Positions 8,909-18,290 of a stretch of DNA of 64,000 nucleotides are shown in pieces (the first letter of the stretch is position 1; each line of letters starts with the position of its first letter). The notes under the pieces were generated by a model, which did no database searches, had not been told where the DNA came from, and worked only from the letters and a program-made list of their open reading frames with translations. This DNA is from Ruegeria arenilitoris. Its GTDB lineage: Bacteria; Pseudomonadota; Alphaproteobacteria; Rhodobacterales; Rhodobacteraceae. A program made the position numbers and the translations under genes. The stretch lies in NCBI RefSeq assembly GCF_013032855.1, contig NZ_WQDA01000004.1, positions 361,482-425,481 of the forward strand, read 5' to 3'.

Positions 8909-10696
8909 ATGACCCAGTCCGAACCGGAAAAGAAAAAACCGATCTGGCGCCGGTATTTCCTGTGGGGAATGCCCGTGGCCGGCATCGCCGCGGCCTTTGT
9001 CGCCGGCATCATCTTCTGGGGCGGGTTCAACACCGCCATGGAAGCCACCAACACCGAGAAATTCTGTGTCTCGTGCCATGAGATGCGCGACTATATCTAC
9101 ACCGAGTACAAGGGAACGATCCATGACGTGAACCGCTCGGGCGTGGGCGCGGTCTGTTCGGACTGCCACGTGCCCAAGGACTGGACGCACAAGATCATCC
9201 GCAAGATCAAAGCCTCGAGAGAGCTGTACGGCAAGATGGTTGGCTCGATCAGCACGCCCGAGAAATTCGAGGCCAAGCGCATCCATCTGGCCATGAACGA
9301 ATGGCAGCGGATGAAAAAGACCGACTCGCGCGAGTGCCGCAACTGCCACGATTTCGAGTCGATGATGCCCGAGTTCCAGAAGCCACGCGCGCGGCAGCAG
9401 CACCTGAACGCGATGGAGGTGGGCCAGACCTGCATCGACTGCCACAAGGGTATCGCACACTCGAACATCCGTGACCGCGCACCCGAAGATTTTCTGGAAG
9501 AGCTCGAAGCCCCGAACCCGGCCTTCGCCCGTCCGATCCCGCCGGAATACCTGGCCAGCCTGGAGCGGATCGAAGCCAAGGAGGCCGCCGAGGCCGAAGC
9601 CGAGAAAGCCGCCCGCAAAGCCCAGCAGGAGGCGGTGCAGGCGCAGATCGCTGCAGCGGTCGACACCGCCTTGGCCGAGGAACGCGCCAAGGCCGATGGC
9701 ACAGCAACCGACGCCGCGGCCTCGGGCGGCAGCGACGTTGGTGGCAACATCGACTGGAACGCCGTGGCCAGCACCGATCTGAAACTGTTCTATCCGGGAC
9801 AGGCTTCGTTCGAATGGGTGCAGAACGGCAAGACCCACGGTGGCGCACGCCCTCTGACCAAGGGTGGCGACCAGTGCTCGACCTGCCACGCCAAGGAGCT
9901 GGACGCGATCGGCAACAAGATCGTCGCTGGCGGTGATCTCGAACCGACCCCCATCCCCGGCAAGCGCGGGGTGATCGACGCTACGGTTCAGGCCGCGCAT
10001 GACGACGAAATCCTGTATATCCGGCTGCAATGGGCGGATGCGGGCCACAATCCCGCGCCCTTCGTCGACGGCGGTAAGATGGACCCGGACAACCCGATCA
10101 AGGTCGCCATGATGATCACCGGCACCGGGATCGAGCTGGGCGAACAGGTGGGGTGCTGGGCCTCGTGCCACGCCGACAACACCTATATGCCCTTTGCGCC
10201 CGATGCCGAAACCATCGCCGCCAACCCGGACGTGGCCGCACGCCTGACGGCCAAGGACACCGTCACCAAGTACATCAGCGAAAGCCGCACCGAGGTCGAA
10301 GTCAAAGGCCGGCGCGGCAAGCCGCTAGGCGGCTGGGACAAGCTGCAGGCCGAAGAGCAGATCGCGCAATACCTGCAGGACGGCACATTCCTTGACCTGA
10401 TGCGCGTCTATGCCGACGGCAGCGCCACCAATGGCTATCTGCTGGAACAGCGCGTGGTCAACGATGGCGAGATCTCGGCCTCGGCCAGCCTGTCGGGCGG
10501 CATGTGGACGGTGGTGTTCTCGCGGCCGCTGAACTCGGGCGCACCGGGCGACGTGCCGCTGGAGCCGGGCAAGACCTACACGGTGGGCTTTGCCATCCAC
10601 GATGACCACTCGGCCGCACGGTTCCACCACGTCACGCTGAACACCAGCCTCGCGCTGGATGACGACAGCGCCGACATCAACGTGGTCAAACAGTAA
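8909..10696 (+). CDS. Hexaheme NapC/NirT-type cytochrome fused to an EB_dh-like heme domain
   Basis: A 595-residue membrane-anchored multiheme cytochrome. After one transmembrane helix (residues 16-38), a NapC/NirT domain carries four hemes: CVSCH 53-57, CSDCH 83-87, CRNCH 143-147 and CIDCH 175-179. An Ala/Glu-rich linker (about 205-265) joins it to a C-terminal domain with CSTCH 323-327 and an unusual CX3CH site, CWASCH 416-421, resembling ethylbenzene-dehydrogenase-type heme domains. NirT/NapC proteins oxidise quinol and pass electrons to periplasmic reductases, so a role as quinol-to-NirS donor is inferred. Ordinary NirT proteins are about 200 residues and lack the second half. It sits between nirS and a cupredoxin gene. 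Confidence 0.88.
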   Translation: MTQSEPEKKKPIWRRYFLWGMPVAGIAAAFVAGIIFWGGFNTAMEATNTEKFCVSCHEMRDYIYTEYKGTIHDVNRSGVGAVCSDCHVPKDWTHKIIRKIKASRELYGKMVGSISTPEKFEAKRIHLAMNEWQRMKKTDSRECRNCHDFESMMPEFQKPRARQQHLNAMEVGQTCIDCHKGIAHSNIRDRAPEDFLEELEAPNPAFARPIPPEYLASLERIEAKEAAEAEAEKAARKAQQEAVQAQIAAAVDTALAEERAKADGTATDAAASGGSDVGGNIDWNAVASTDLKLFYPGQASFEWVQNGKTHGGARPLTKGGDQCSTCHAKELDAIGNKIVAGGDLEPTPIPGKRGVIDATVQAAHDDEILYIRLQWADAGHNPAPFVDGGKMDPDNPIKVAMMITGTGIELGEQVGCWASCHADNTYMPFAPDAETIAANPDVAARLTAKDTVTKYISESRTEVEVKGRRGKPLGGWDKLQAEEQIAQYLQDGTFLDLMRVYADGSATNGYLLEQRVVNDGEISASASLSGGMWTVVFSRPLNSGAPGDVPLEPGKTYTVGFAIHDDHSAARFHHVTLNTSLALDDDSADINVVKQ

Positions 10697-10697
10697 C

Positions 10698-10727
10698 GAA
10701 AAGGGGCCGGCGATACGGCCCCTTTTC
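10698..10727 (+). terminator. Hairpin between the NirT-like gene and the cupredoxin gene
   Basis: GAAAAGGGGCCG (10698-10709) pairs with CGGCCCCTTTTC (10716-10727) around a 6-nt loop, starting one base after the stop codon. The short T4 run makes it a moderate terminator or processing site. Confidence 0.65.
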
Positions 10728-10750
10728 CACGGCCGAGGAGACACGCGACC

Positions 10751-11158
10751 ATGACGACCAAGCCCCTTCTGACCGCAGTCCTGACCCTAGCGATGGTTCT
10801 GCCAGCCCTAGCCGATGAAGCCGACCAGATCTGCGCCGAGGCCGAGGAAAGCTATGTCGAACTCTTCGGCGATCCTTCCGACGCCGTGCTGGATGCCGAG
10901 GTGGTGCTGATGTACAAGTACCACTTCTGCCCGGCCCAGATCACGGTCAAGCCCGGCACCACGGTGCGCTGGGTCAACGTGGACAAGCGCACCAGCCATT
11001 CGGTGCTTTTGAAGGACGGCAGCCAGCCCGAATCCGACCGCATCTTCCCCGAGGAATCGGTCGAGATGACGTTCCTTGAACCCGGCCCGCAGAACTATCT
11101 GTGCGGCCCGCATTGGGAAACGCAGAACATGGTCGGCATGGTCACCGTCGAGCCCTGA
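10751..11158 (+). CDS. Periplasmic cupredoxin (plastocyanin/azurin family)
   Basis: A 135-residue exported protein; the signal peptide probably ends at LPALA-DEADQ. The C-terminal cupredoxin fold shows a type 1 copper set: His in RTSHSVLL, then Cys, His and Met in YLCGPHWETQNM. Small blue copper proteins such as pseudoazurin donate electrons to NirS and NosZ, and location between nirS-nirT-like and nirE suggests that role here. Two further cysteines (DQICAEA and HFCPAQ) may form a disulfide. GGAG lies about 10 nt upstream of the ATG. A terminator hairpin follows, so nirS, the cytochrome and the cupredoxin form one unit. Confidence 0.85.
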   Translation: MTTKPLLTAVLTLAMVLPALADEADQICAEAEESYVELFGDPSDAVLDAEVVLMYKYHFCPAQITVKPGTTVRWVNVDKRTSHSVLLKDGSQPESDRIFPEESVEMTFLEPGPQNYLCGPHWETQNMVGMVTVEP

Positions 11159-11186
11159 ACGCAGGCAGACATACAGGCAAACTAAA

Positions 11187-11213
11187 GGAGCGCGGGCGCA
11201 AATCCCGCGCTCC
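11187..11213 (+). terminator. Terminator hairpin after the cupredoxin gene
   Basis: GGAGCGCGGG (11187-11196) pairs perfectly with CCCGCGCTCC (11204-11213) around a 7-nt loop, followed by TTAACTT. It ends the nirS transcription unit and directly abuts the FNR-type box of nirE. Confidence 0.75.
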
Positions 11214-11227
11214 TTAACTTATGTCAA
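11214..11227 (+). promoter_or_regulatory. FNR/NnrR-type box upstream of nirE
   Basis: TTAACTTATGTCAA is one mismatch from TTGAC-N4-GTCAA. It lies about 150 nt before the nirE start, farther than at the other promoters, so a longer 5' leader is expected for the heme d1 biosynthesis operon. Confidence 0.7.
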
Positions 11228-11371
11228 GGAGGCCTCTTTGCGAATGCGCCAGTCTGCGGCCATGACACGCCCGGCCATCCCAGCAACGTCCCGATCCGCC
11301 GCTCTGTCCGCGCTCGGAACCGACCGGAACACCCGGGTCCCGATGACATTCAGACCAAGCGAGATTGCACC

Positions 11372-12133
11372 ATGAGCGGTAAGGTTTTTCTGATCGGCGC
11401 CGGACCCGGAGACCCCGAATTGATGACCCTGCGCGCCTTGCGTATGCTGCGCGAGGCGGATGTGGTGGTCTACGACCGTCTGGTCTCGGAGGAGATCCTG
11501 GCCATGCACGCCCCCGGTGCGCGGCTGATCCCCGTGGGCAAGGCGCCCAAATGCCATACCGTGCCGCAGGACCGGATCAACCAGATCCTGCTGGAACAGG
11601 CCCGCGCGGGCCACAGGGTTGCCCGCCTCAAGGGGGGCGATCCGATGATCTTTGGCCGCGGCTCGGAAGAGGCGGCGTTTCTGATGGACCATGGCATTGC
11701 GGTTGAATACGCGCCCGGCATCACCGCGGCGCAGGGGGCAAGCTGTTCGACCGGCGTGCCGCTGACCCATCGCGGGCTGGCCACCTCGGTTCAATATGTC
11801 ACCGGCCATCGTCAGGCCGACAAGGTGCTGGACCTCGACTGGAAGCGCCTGGCGGACCCTGACACCACCTTGGTCATCTACATGGGCGTCGCCAATATCG
11901 GCCAGATCGCCATGGGCCTGATGACGGAAAACCTGCCGGGATCGACCTCCGTCCTGGCCGTCGGCAAGGCGACCACCCCGGACGAGCGCCGCCTTGTCTC
12001 GCGTCTGGACCGTGTCGCCGCCGACGTGCGCGCGGCCGGTCTGGCCGCCCCTACCCTGTTCATCATCGGCAAGGTCGTGTCGCTTTATGCCGAACGGCCG
12101 GTTGCCGAGTTGCTGGAGCATGCTCATGGCTAG
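11372..12133 (+). CDS. nirE: NirE, uroporphyrinogen-III C-methyltransferase
   Basis: A 253-residue SUMT/CobA-type enzyme that methylates uroporphyrinogen III twice with S-adenosylmethionine to give precorrin-2, the first committed step towards heme d1. The N-terminal GAGPGDPELMTLRAL glycine-rich loop and the VARLKGGDPMIFGRG motif are diagnostic. There is no CysG-type dehydrogenase/ferrochelatase extension, so it is a dedicated monofunctional methylase. It opens the nirECFDGHJN block and overlaps nirC by 8 nt. Confidence 0.93.
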   Translation: MSGKVFLIGAGPGDPELMTLRALRMLREADVVVYDRLVSEEILAMHAPGARLIPVGKAPKCHTVPQDRINQILLEQARAGHRVARLKGGDPMIFGRGSEEAAFLMDHGIAVEYAPGITAAQGASCSTGVPLTHRGLATSVQYVTGHRQADKVLDLDWKRLADPDTTLVIYMGVANIGQIAMGLMTENLPGSTSVLAVGKATTPDERRLVSRLDRVAADVRAAGLAAPTLFIIGKVVSLYAERPVAELLEHAHG

Positions 12134-12476
12134 GACTCTGCCCCTTGAACCGGCCCGCCGGGACTGGCCCGGGCGCGCGGTGCTGACCGCCGCCGTGCTG
12201 GTGGCCACCTCAGCCTTTGCCGCCGACACGCTGGACCCCAACGCGCTGAAGCGTCTGGTGCATCAGGATTGCGGGTCCTGCCACGGCCTGACCCTGAAAG
12301 GCGGGCTGGGCCCCGATCTGCGGGCGGGAAACCTGCAGCACTATGACCCCGAAATCCTGACCGGCGTAATCCTGGACGGCATCCCCGACACGGCCATGCC
12401 GCCGTGGCGGCCCCTCATCAGCGAGGAAGAGGCCGAATGGATCGCCCGTTATCTGCTGAAACCGGAGGCCCAATGA
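12126..12476 (+). CDS. nirC: NirC, periplasmic monoheme cytochrome c
   Basis: A 116-residue exported cytochrome with a signal peptide (VLTAAVLVATSAFA) and one heme motif, CGSCH, followed by GLTLKGGLGPDL and a candidate axial Met in DTAMPPW. NirC donates or accepts electrons in heme d1 maturation and can reduce NirS. An in-frame ATG 6 nt earlier (12120) is an alternative start. It overlaps nirE at the 5' end and nirF by 4 nt at the 3' end, as expected for coupled translation. Confidence 0.92.
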   Translation: MARTLPLEPARRDWPGRAVLTAAVLVATSAFAADTLDPNALKRLVHQDCGSCHGLTLKGGLGPDLRAGNLQHYDPEILTGVILDGIPDTAMPPWRPLISEEEAEWIARYLLKPEAQ

Positions 12477-13621
12477 AACAGTTTGTCCTTGGCCTCGCGG
12501 CCTCGTTGCTGATGACCGCAGCCCATGCCGAACCCACCGCCACCGGAGACCTGGGGCTGGTGATCGAACGGGCCACCGGCTCGGTCCTGCTGGTCGATCA
12601 GTCCGACCGCGCCGCGTTGGCCCGGATCGAAGGACTGGGCGATCTGTCCCATGCCTCTCTGGTCTATTCGCCCGACGAACGCTTCGCCTATGTGTTCGGG
12701 CGCGACGGCGGGCTGACCAAGGTCGATATCGTGACCCGTCAGATCGCCAAGCGCGTCGTGCAGGCCGGGAACGCCATCGGCGGGGCGATCTCTGACGACG
12801 GCGCGCTGGTGGCGGTGTCGAACTATGAACCCGGCGGGGTGCACGTCTTTGACGCCGACACGCTGGATCTGGTGGCCGACATCCCCACCGGCAGCAAGAC
12901 CATCGGCCTGGTCGATGCACCGGGCCGCCGTTTCGTGTTCACCATGTGGGATACGGGCGAAACCTGGATCGCCGATTTCGCCCGCGGCACCGACCCGCAG
13001 ATCACCAAGATCACCGACATGGGCAAAAACCCCTATGACGCGCTGATCACCGCCAATGGCCGAATCTACATCACCGGTCTGTTCGGGCAGGACGGGCTGA
13101 CCGCGCTGGACCTGTGGGCAGACACCCCCGAACCGATCCGGGTGCTGCCCGGATATGGGCGCGGCCAACAAGAAATGCCCGTCTACAAGATGCCCCATCT
13201 GGAAGGCTGGGCGCATACGGGCGACGAATTCGTATTGCCGGCCGTCGGCCATCACCAGGTGCTCTGGGTCGATGCCGACACACTCACGGAAACCGGGCGC
13301 ACCCAGACATACGGCCAGCCCGTCTTTGCCATGGCGCGGCCCGACGGCCGGCAGGTCTGGGTGAACTTCGCCCACCCGCTGAACGACACGATCCAGGTGA
13401 TCGACACGGTCAGCAAACAGGTCATCCACGAGTTCAAACCCGGCCCGGCGGTGCTGCACATGGAGTTCACCCCGCGTGGGCACGAGGTCTGGATCAGCGT
13501 GCGCGATGCCAACAAGATCATGGTCTATGACACCCACAGCTTTGAAAAGCTGCGGGAAATCCCGGCCGACAGCCCCTCGGGCATCTTCTTCACCGCGCGT
13601 GCGCACAGAACGGGGCTGTAA
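12473..13621 (+). CDS. nirF: NirF, heme d1 biosynthesis protein
   Basis: A 382-residue d1-propeller-like protein with a cleavable signal peptide (LLMTAAHA-EPTA). It resembles the NirS propeller but has no cytochrome c domain. NirF is needed for a late step in heme d1 assembly and binds d1 or its precursors; a conserved-looking histidine region MPHLEGWAHTG is visible. The ATG overlaps the nirC stop (ATGA). In some bacteria NirF is a lipoprotein; here there is no lipobox cysteine, so a soluble periplasmic form is more likely. Confidence 0.93.
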   Translation: MKQFVLGLAASLLMTAAHAEPTATGDLGLVIERATGSVLLVDQSDRAALARIEGLGDLSHASLVYSPDERFAYVFGRDGGLTKVDIVTRQIAKRVVQAGNAIGGAISDDGALVAVSNYEPGGVHVFDADTLDLVADIPTGSKTIGLVDAPGRRFVFTMWDTGETWIADFARGTDPQITKITDMGKNPYDALITANGRIYITGLFGQDGLTALDLWADTPEPIRVLPGYGRGQQEMPVYKMPHLEGWAHTGDEFVLPAVGHHQVLWVDADTLTETGRTQTYGQPVFAMARPDGRQVWVNFAHPLNDTIQVIDTVSKQVIHEFKPGPAVLHMEFTPRGHEVWISVRDANKIMVYDTHSFEKLREIPADSPSGIFFTARAHRTGL

Positions 13622-13624
13622 GCG

Positions 13625-14614
13625 ATGTGCCATATCACCGACCCGATCGACCGAAGGCTGCTGGATGACTGGCAGCGCGATTTTCCCGTCACCGACCGGC
13701 CGTTCCAAGTGCTGGCCGCGGCGCTGGGGCTGGATGAGGCCGAAGTGATCGACCGCCTGGACCGCATGCGCGCGGCCGGGCGGATCACCCGCGTCGGCGC
13801 GACGGTCGCGCCCGGCGTGGCCTCGGCCAGCACCCTGGCCGCCGTCGCCGCGCCCGAGGAGAAGGTGGAACAGATCGCCGCCCTGATCGACGCCGAACCG
13901 GGCGTGAACCACAATTACCAGCGCGAGGATGACTGGAACCTGTGGTTCGTGGCCACCGGCCCCGACCGGGCGCATGTAGACGCCACCCTGGCCCGGATCA
14001 GCGACCGCACCGGGCTGCGCGTGCTGGACCTGCGTCTGGTCCGCCCGTTCAACGTCGATCTGGGTTTTCGCATGTCGGATTTTTCGCGCCGCGTGCCACG
14101 GCCGCGTGCGGTCGACCGGAGCGTTCTGCGGCAAGGCGACCGCGACATCCTGCAGGCGCTCAGCGCGGGGCTGCCGCTGATGGCCGACCCCTACGCGGCG
14201 CTGGCCCGGTCCCTGAACCGCACGTCCGAGGACGTGATGGACCGTATCCGGGTGTTGCACAGGGCCGGCGTCATCTCACGCCTTGGGGTCATCGTGCGGC
14301 ATCGGGCGTTGGGGTGGTCGGCCAACGCCATGGTCGTGTGGGACCTGCCCGCCGACCGGATCGACCACGCGGGCCCCGCACTGGCCGCGCATCCCGGCGT
14401 GACCCTGTGCTATGAACGCCAGCCGGTCGAGGGCGTGTGGCCCTATCGGCTCTACTCCATGATCCACGCCCGGTCGCGCTCCGAGGCGCGGGGTATCCTG
14501 GCCGGCGCCGCCGCCCTGCCCGAACTGGCGGGCGCCGCGCACAAGGTTCTGTTCTCGACCCGGTGCTTCAAACAGACCGGCGCATTGATCAAACCGAAAG
14601 AGGCCGCCGCATGA
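13625..14614 (+). CDS. nirD: NirD-NirL-type fused siroheme decarboxylase subunit
   Basis: A 329-residue protein with two AsnC/Lrp-like halves of about 160 residues. The first shows EPGVNHNYQREDDWNLWFV and the second PGVTLCYERQPVEGVWPYRLYSM. Both are variants of the NirDLGH decarboxylase repeat, which removes two acetate carboxylates from siroheme to give didecarboxysiroheme. In pseudomonads D and L are separate genes of about 150-170 codons; here they are joined in frame. It overlaps nirG by 4 nt. The paired D-like and L-like halves probably form the heterodimer seen in split versions. Confidence 0.92.
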   Translation: MCHITDPIDRRLLDDWQRDFPVTDRPFQVLAAALGLDEAEVIDRLDRMRAAGRITRVGATVAPGVASASTLAAVAAPEEKVEQIAALIDAEPGVNHNYQREDDWNLWFVATGPDRAHVDATLARISDRTGLRVLDLRLVRPFNVDLGFRMSDFSRRVPRPRAVDRSVLRQGDRDILQALSAGLPLMADPYAALARSLNRTSEDVMDRIRVLHRAGVISRLGVIVRHRALGWSANAMVVWDLPADRIDHAGPALAAHPGVTLCYERQPVEGVWPYRLYSMIHARSRSEARGILAGAAALPELAGAAHKVLFSTRCFKQTGALIKPKEAAA

Positions 14615-15063
14615 CCCCGCTGGACGACACCGACCGCCGCCTGCTGAACCGCCTGCAGGAGGACCTGCCGCTGACCCCCCGCCCCTATGCCGACGTGGCG
14701 GCCGAACTGGGGATCACCGAACAGGACCTACTGGACCGGCTGGCGCGGATGAAGGCCGACCGGGTCATCACCCGGTTCGGCCCGTTCTTCGACGCCGCCG
14801 CCATGGGAGGGGATTTCTGCCTGTGCGCCATGGCTGTGCCCGAGGCCGAGTTTGAAACCGTCCTGACCAAAATCAATGCGCACCCCGAGGTGGCGCATAA
14901 TTATGAACGCACGCACCGGCTGAACATGTGGTTCGTTCTGGCGACCGAAACGCCCGAGGCGATCACCGCTACGGCCGACGCAATCGAACGCGAGACGGGA
15001 CTCACGGTTCACCGGTTCCCGAAACTGCAGGAATTCTTCATCGGCTTCCGGGTGGCAGCATGA
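14611..15063 (+). CDS. nirG: NirG, siroheme decarboxylase subunit
   Basis: A 150-residue AsnC-like protein of the NirD/NirG type: an N-terminal winged-helix (DDTDRRLLNRLQEDLPLTPRP) and the motif VAHNYERTHRLNMWFV near residue 90. With the fused NirDL and NirH it completes the four-unit siroheme decarboxylase set. Starts with ATGA overlap on nirDL and ends with ATGA overlap on nirH. Confidence 0.92.
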   Translation: MTPLDDTDRRLLNRLQEDLPLTPRPYADVAAELGITEQDLLDRLARMKADRVITRFGPFFDAAAMGGDFCLCAMAVPEAEFETVLTKINAHPEVAHNYERTHRLNMWFVLATETPEAITATADAIERETGLTVHRFPKLQEFFIGFRVAA

Positions 15064-15542
15064 TCGACGCAACCGACAGACGGATCATCGAGGCGCTCCA
15101 GGGCGGGCTGCCCCTGGTGCCCGCGCCCTATGCGCAGGTCGCCGACGATCTGGGGATCGAGGAAGCCACCCTGCTGGATCGGCTGGCCGCGTTGAAGGCG
15201 CGCGGAGTGATCCGGCGGATCGCCGCGGCCCCCAACCACTACAAGCTGGGCATGACATCGAACGGCATGACGGTCTGGGACGTGCAGGACGACCTGATCG
15301 GCGAACTCGGCGCGCAAATCGGAGCGCTACCCTTTGTCACCCATTGCTACGAACGGCCCCGCGCTCTGCCCGACTGGCCCTACAACCTGTTCGCCATGGT
15401 TCACGGCAGCTCGCCCGATGAGGTCGAACAAAAACGCGGCCAGATCGCCGCAATCCTTGGATCGGCCTGCCGGGGCAGCGACATCCTCTATTCCACGCGC
15501 ATCCTGAAGAAAACCGGGCTGCGCCTGAAAGCGAAAGGCTGA
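15060..15542 (+). CDS. nirH: NirH, siroheme decarboxylase subunit
   Basis: A 160-residue protein of the NirL/NirH type, with winged-helix start ([19 protein letters not shown]) and the motif [22 protein letters not shown]. It ends [13 protein letters not shown], very like the end of the fused NirDL (STRCFKQTGALIK), showing the shared origin of the L/H units. ATG overlaps the nirG stop by 4 nt and nirJ follows after 5 nt. Confidence 0.92.
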   Translation: MIDATDRRIIEALQGGLPLVPAPYAQVADDLGIEEATLLDRLAALKARGVIRRIAAAPNHYKLGMTSNGMTVWDVQDDLIGELGAQIGALPFVTHCYERPRALPDWPYNLFAMVHGSSPDEVEQKRGQIAAILGSACRGSDILYSTRILKKTGLRLKAKG

Positions 15543-15547
15543 GACCG

Positions 15548-16762
15548 ATGTTCCGCCTGACCGAATACATGCAGCAGCTTGTCAACCCGACGCCGGTGCG
15601 CAAACGCCGCCCCGGACCGGTGAAGCCGGTGGTGATCTGGAACCTGACCCGGCGCTGCAACCTGAAATGCCGCCATTGCTACACCGTGTCTGCGGATGTG
15701 GCCTTCCCGGGCGAGCTCAGCCACGAGCAAGCCATGGTCACCCTTGAGGATCTGGGCCAGTTTCGCGTCCCGGCCCTGATCCTCTCGGGCGGGGAGCCAT
15801 TGGACCGGTTCGATTTTTTCGACATCGCCCGGCGCGCGCGCCAGCTGGTGCCGATGCTGGCCCTGTCGACCAACGGCACGCGGATCCACGACGAAACGGC
15901 CGACATGATCGCCGACGTGGGCTTCAACTATGTCGGCATCTCGCTCGACGGGATCGGGGCCACGAATGACTGGTTTCGCGGGGTCGAGGGCGCCTTTGAT
16001 GACGCCCTGCGCGGCGTGCGCGAATGCAAAAAGCGTGGCATCAAGGTGGGCCTGCGGTTCTGCCTGACCGAAGGCACCCAGCACCACCTGCCCGACCTGC
16101 TGAAACTGTGCGACGACGAGGGGGTGGACAAGTTCTATCTCTCGCATCTGGTCTATGCCGGACGTGGCGACAAGAACCGGGGCGAGGACGCGGAATATCG
16201 GCGCACCCGGCAAGGGCTCGACCTGTTGCTGAACCGCGCATGGGAGGCCGCCTCGGGCGGACGCCCGCTGGACATCGTGACCGGCAACAACGACGCGGAT
16301 GGCGGGTATTTCCTGAACTGGGCCGCCGCCCGGTTCGACGCCGATACCGTCGCGCATGTGCGCGAACATCTGGCCCATTGGGGCGGCAATTCCAGCGGTC
16401 TGGGCGTGGCCAATATCGACAATCTGGGCCGCGTCCATCCCGATACCTACTGGTCGGACTACACGATCGGCAACGTCAAGCTCACTCCGTTCTCCGAGCT
16501 GTGGTCCGGCGATGACCCGATGCTGGCCCTGCTGCGCACGCGGCCGCGCCCGTTGAAGGGGCGGTGCGGCACCTGCCGGTTGCAGGATGTCTGCGGCGGC
16601 AATACCCGCATCCGGGCCCTGCAACTGACCGGCGATCCGTGGGCCGAAGACCCGGCCTGCTACCTGACCAATGACGAAATCGGCGTGGACGGCGCGGGCG
16701 AGCGCCTGCAGGTCACGCCTTTCCGGGGGAAAAGCCATGATCCGGCGCATCAGTTCTTTTAA
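15548..16762 (+). CDS. nirJ: NirJ, radical SAM heme d1 biosynthesis enzyme
   Basis: A 404-residue radical SAM protein that, in heme d1 synthesis, removes the two propionate side chains of didecarboxysiroheme to leave oxo groups. The [4Fe-4S] binding motif CNLKCRHCY lies near residues 37-45, followed by [10 protein letters not shown] cysteine-rich C-terminal region ([15 protein letters not shown] and a later ACYL) is consistent with an auxiliary cluster. It overlaps the nirN start by 26 nt. Confidence 0.94.
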   Translation: MFRLTEYMQQLVNPTPVRKRRPGPVKPVVIWNLTRRCNLKCRHCYTVSADVAFPGELSHEQAMVTLEDLGQFRVPALILSGGEPLDRFDFFDIARRARQLVPMLALSTNGTRIHDETADMIADVGFNYVGISLDGIGATNDWFRGVEGAFDDALRGVRECKKRGIKVGLRFCLTEGTQHHLPDLLKLCDDEGVDKFYLSHLVYAGRGDKNRGEDAEYRRTRQGLDLLLNRAWEAASGGRPLDIVTGNNDADGGYFLNWAAARFDADTVAHVREHLAHWGGNSSGLGVANIDNLGRVHPDTYWSDYTIGNVKLTPFSELWSGDDPMLALLRTRPRPLKGRCGTCRLQDVCGGNTRIRALQLTGDPWAEDPACYLTNDEIGVDGAGERLQVTPFRGKSHDPAHQFF

Positions 16763-18290
16763 GGCACTCAAATTCGGTACTTTGTGCTCGGTGTTGCTAG
16801 CTGGAACGGCTTGGGCGGATGCTCAATCAGATTACGCCGAGCATTGCGCCAGCTGCCATGGCGAGGCGCGGCTGGGCGGCGTCGGTCCGGCACTGATCCC
16901 CGAAACGCTCAAACGCATGCGCGGCCCCCGCGTAGCCGCCGTCATCGCCGAGGGGCGTCCGGCCACCCAAATGCCCGCCTTCGCACACGAACTCGACGCG
17001 CTGCAGATCGAGGAACTGGCGGGCTGGCTGAAATCTCCGCTGGAGGTGGACCCCGAATGGGATGCCGAACAGATCATGGCCAGCCGTACTCTGGATGCCG
17101 ATTACGCACCGGTCGATGCGCCGGTTTGGGACAGCGACCCGATGAACATCACGCTGGTGGTGGAAACCGGCGATCACCATGTCAGCGTTCTGGACGGCGA
17201 CACCTTCGAGGTTCTGGACCGGTTCGAGACCCCCTTTGCCGTGCATGGCGGCCCCAAGTTCAGCCCCGACGGGCGCTATGTATTCATCATGTCGCGCGAT
17301 GGCTGGGTGCAGAAATACGACATCTGGGCGTTGAAACAGGTGGGCCGCATCCGCGCCGGCCTGAACAGCCGCAACATCGCCATGTCGGGCGACGGCAAGT
17401 GGCTGGCCGTTGCGAACTATCTGCCCAACAGCCTGACCCTGCTGTCGACCGAGGATCTGTCGGTGGCCAGGGTGGTCGAGGTCAAGGGCAAGAAGGGCAA
17501 GCCCAGCCGGGTCTCGGCCGTGTACCAGGCCCCACCGCGCGAAAGCTTCGTGCTGGCGCTCAAGGACGTGCCCGAGATCTGGGAAGTGTTCTATGGCGAC
17601 AACCCGCCGCAATTCGGGCTGGGCCATGATTTCCGGATCGAGGGGCAGTTCAAGAACCCCGACCCCTTCCCCGTCCGCAAGATCACCACGCCCGACTATC
17701 TGGACGATTTCTTTTTCGACCAGAGCTATGAATACGTCATGGGCGCGTCGCGCGATGGCAAGGGCGGTCAGGTGATCGACCTTGTTATCGGGCAGAAAGT
17801 GGCGGATCTGGACCTGCCCGGCATGCCGCATCTGGGCTCGGGCATCACCTGGCAACGGAACGGCACCACGGTGATGGCGACGCCGCACCTGACCGAAGGC
17901 ACCATCTCGGTCATCGACATGGGCACCTGGGAAACGATCAGGCGGATCGAGACCGAAGGCCCGGGCTTTTTCATGCGCAGCCACGAGAACTCGCCCTATG
18001 TCTGGGCCGACGTGTTCTTCGGCCCCAACAAGGACGCGATGCATGTGATCGACAAGCAGAGCCTCGAGATCGTCAAAACCCTGCGGCCTGCGCCGGGCAA
18101 GACCGTGGCGCATGTGGAATTCACGCGCGAAGGCGCCCATGCGCTAGTGTCGATCTGGGAGGATGACGGCGCGGTGATCGTCTATGACGCGCAGACGCTC
18201 GAGGAAATCAAACGCCTGCCGATGCGCAAACCTTCGGGGAAATACAATGTCTGGAACAAGATCACCTTCTCGGAAGGCACCAGCCACTGA
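16737..18290 (+). CDS. nirN: NirN, dihydro-heme d1 dehydrogenase
   Basis: A 517-residue NirS paralogue. Signal peptide ends near [10 protein letters not shown]; the cytochrome c domain has CASCH, and the rest is a d1-type propeller ending [10 protein letters not shown]. NirN oxidises dihydro-d1 to heme d1, the last maturation step. Compared with NirS here, the catalytic FLHDG histidine region reads YLDDF, while the second histidine is kept in GMPHLGSG; this matches a dehydrogenase rather than a nitrite reductase. ATG 16737 lies inside the nirJ 3' end and has a GGGGAAAA ribosome site. Confidence 0.93.
   Translation: MIRRISSFKALKFGTLCSVLLAGTAWADAQSDYAEHCASCHGEARLGGVGPALIPETLKRMRGPRVAAVIAEGRPATQMPAFAHELDALQIEELAGWLKSPLEVDPEWDAEQIMASRTLDADYAPVDAPVWDSDPMNITLVVETGDHHVSVLDGDTFEVLDRFETPFAVHGGPKFSPDGRYVFIMSRDGWVQKYDIWALKQVGRIRAGLNSRNIAMSGDGKWLAVANYLPNSLTLLSTEDLSVARVVEVKGKKGKPSRVSAVYQAPPRESFVLALKDVPEIWEVFYGDNPPQFGLGHDFRIEGQFKNPDPFPVRKITTPDYLDDFFFDQSYEYVMGASRDGKGGQVIDLVIGQKVADLDLPGMPHLGSGITWQRNGTTVMATPHLTEGTISVIDMGTWETIRRIETEGPGFFMRSHENSPYVWADVFFGPNKDAMHVIDKQSLEIVKTLRPAPGKTVAHVEFTREGAHALVSIWEDDGAVIVYDAQTLEEIKRLPMRKPSGKYNVWNKITFSEGTSH

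Noticed and set aside
8756..10171. A 471-codon minus-strand frame across the hexaheme cytochrome gene.
   Set aside because: Antisense to a gene with six clear heme motifs; no domain or ribosome site of its own.
12449..14260. A 603-codon minus-strand frame across nirF and nirDL.
   Set aside because: Shadow of the nir genes, which are supported by motifs and ATGA overlaps.
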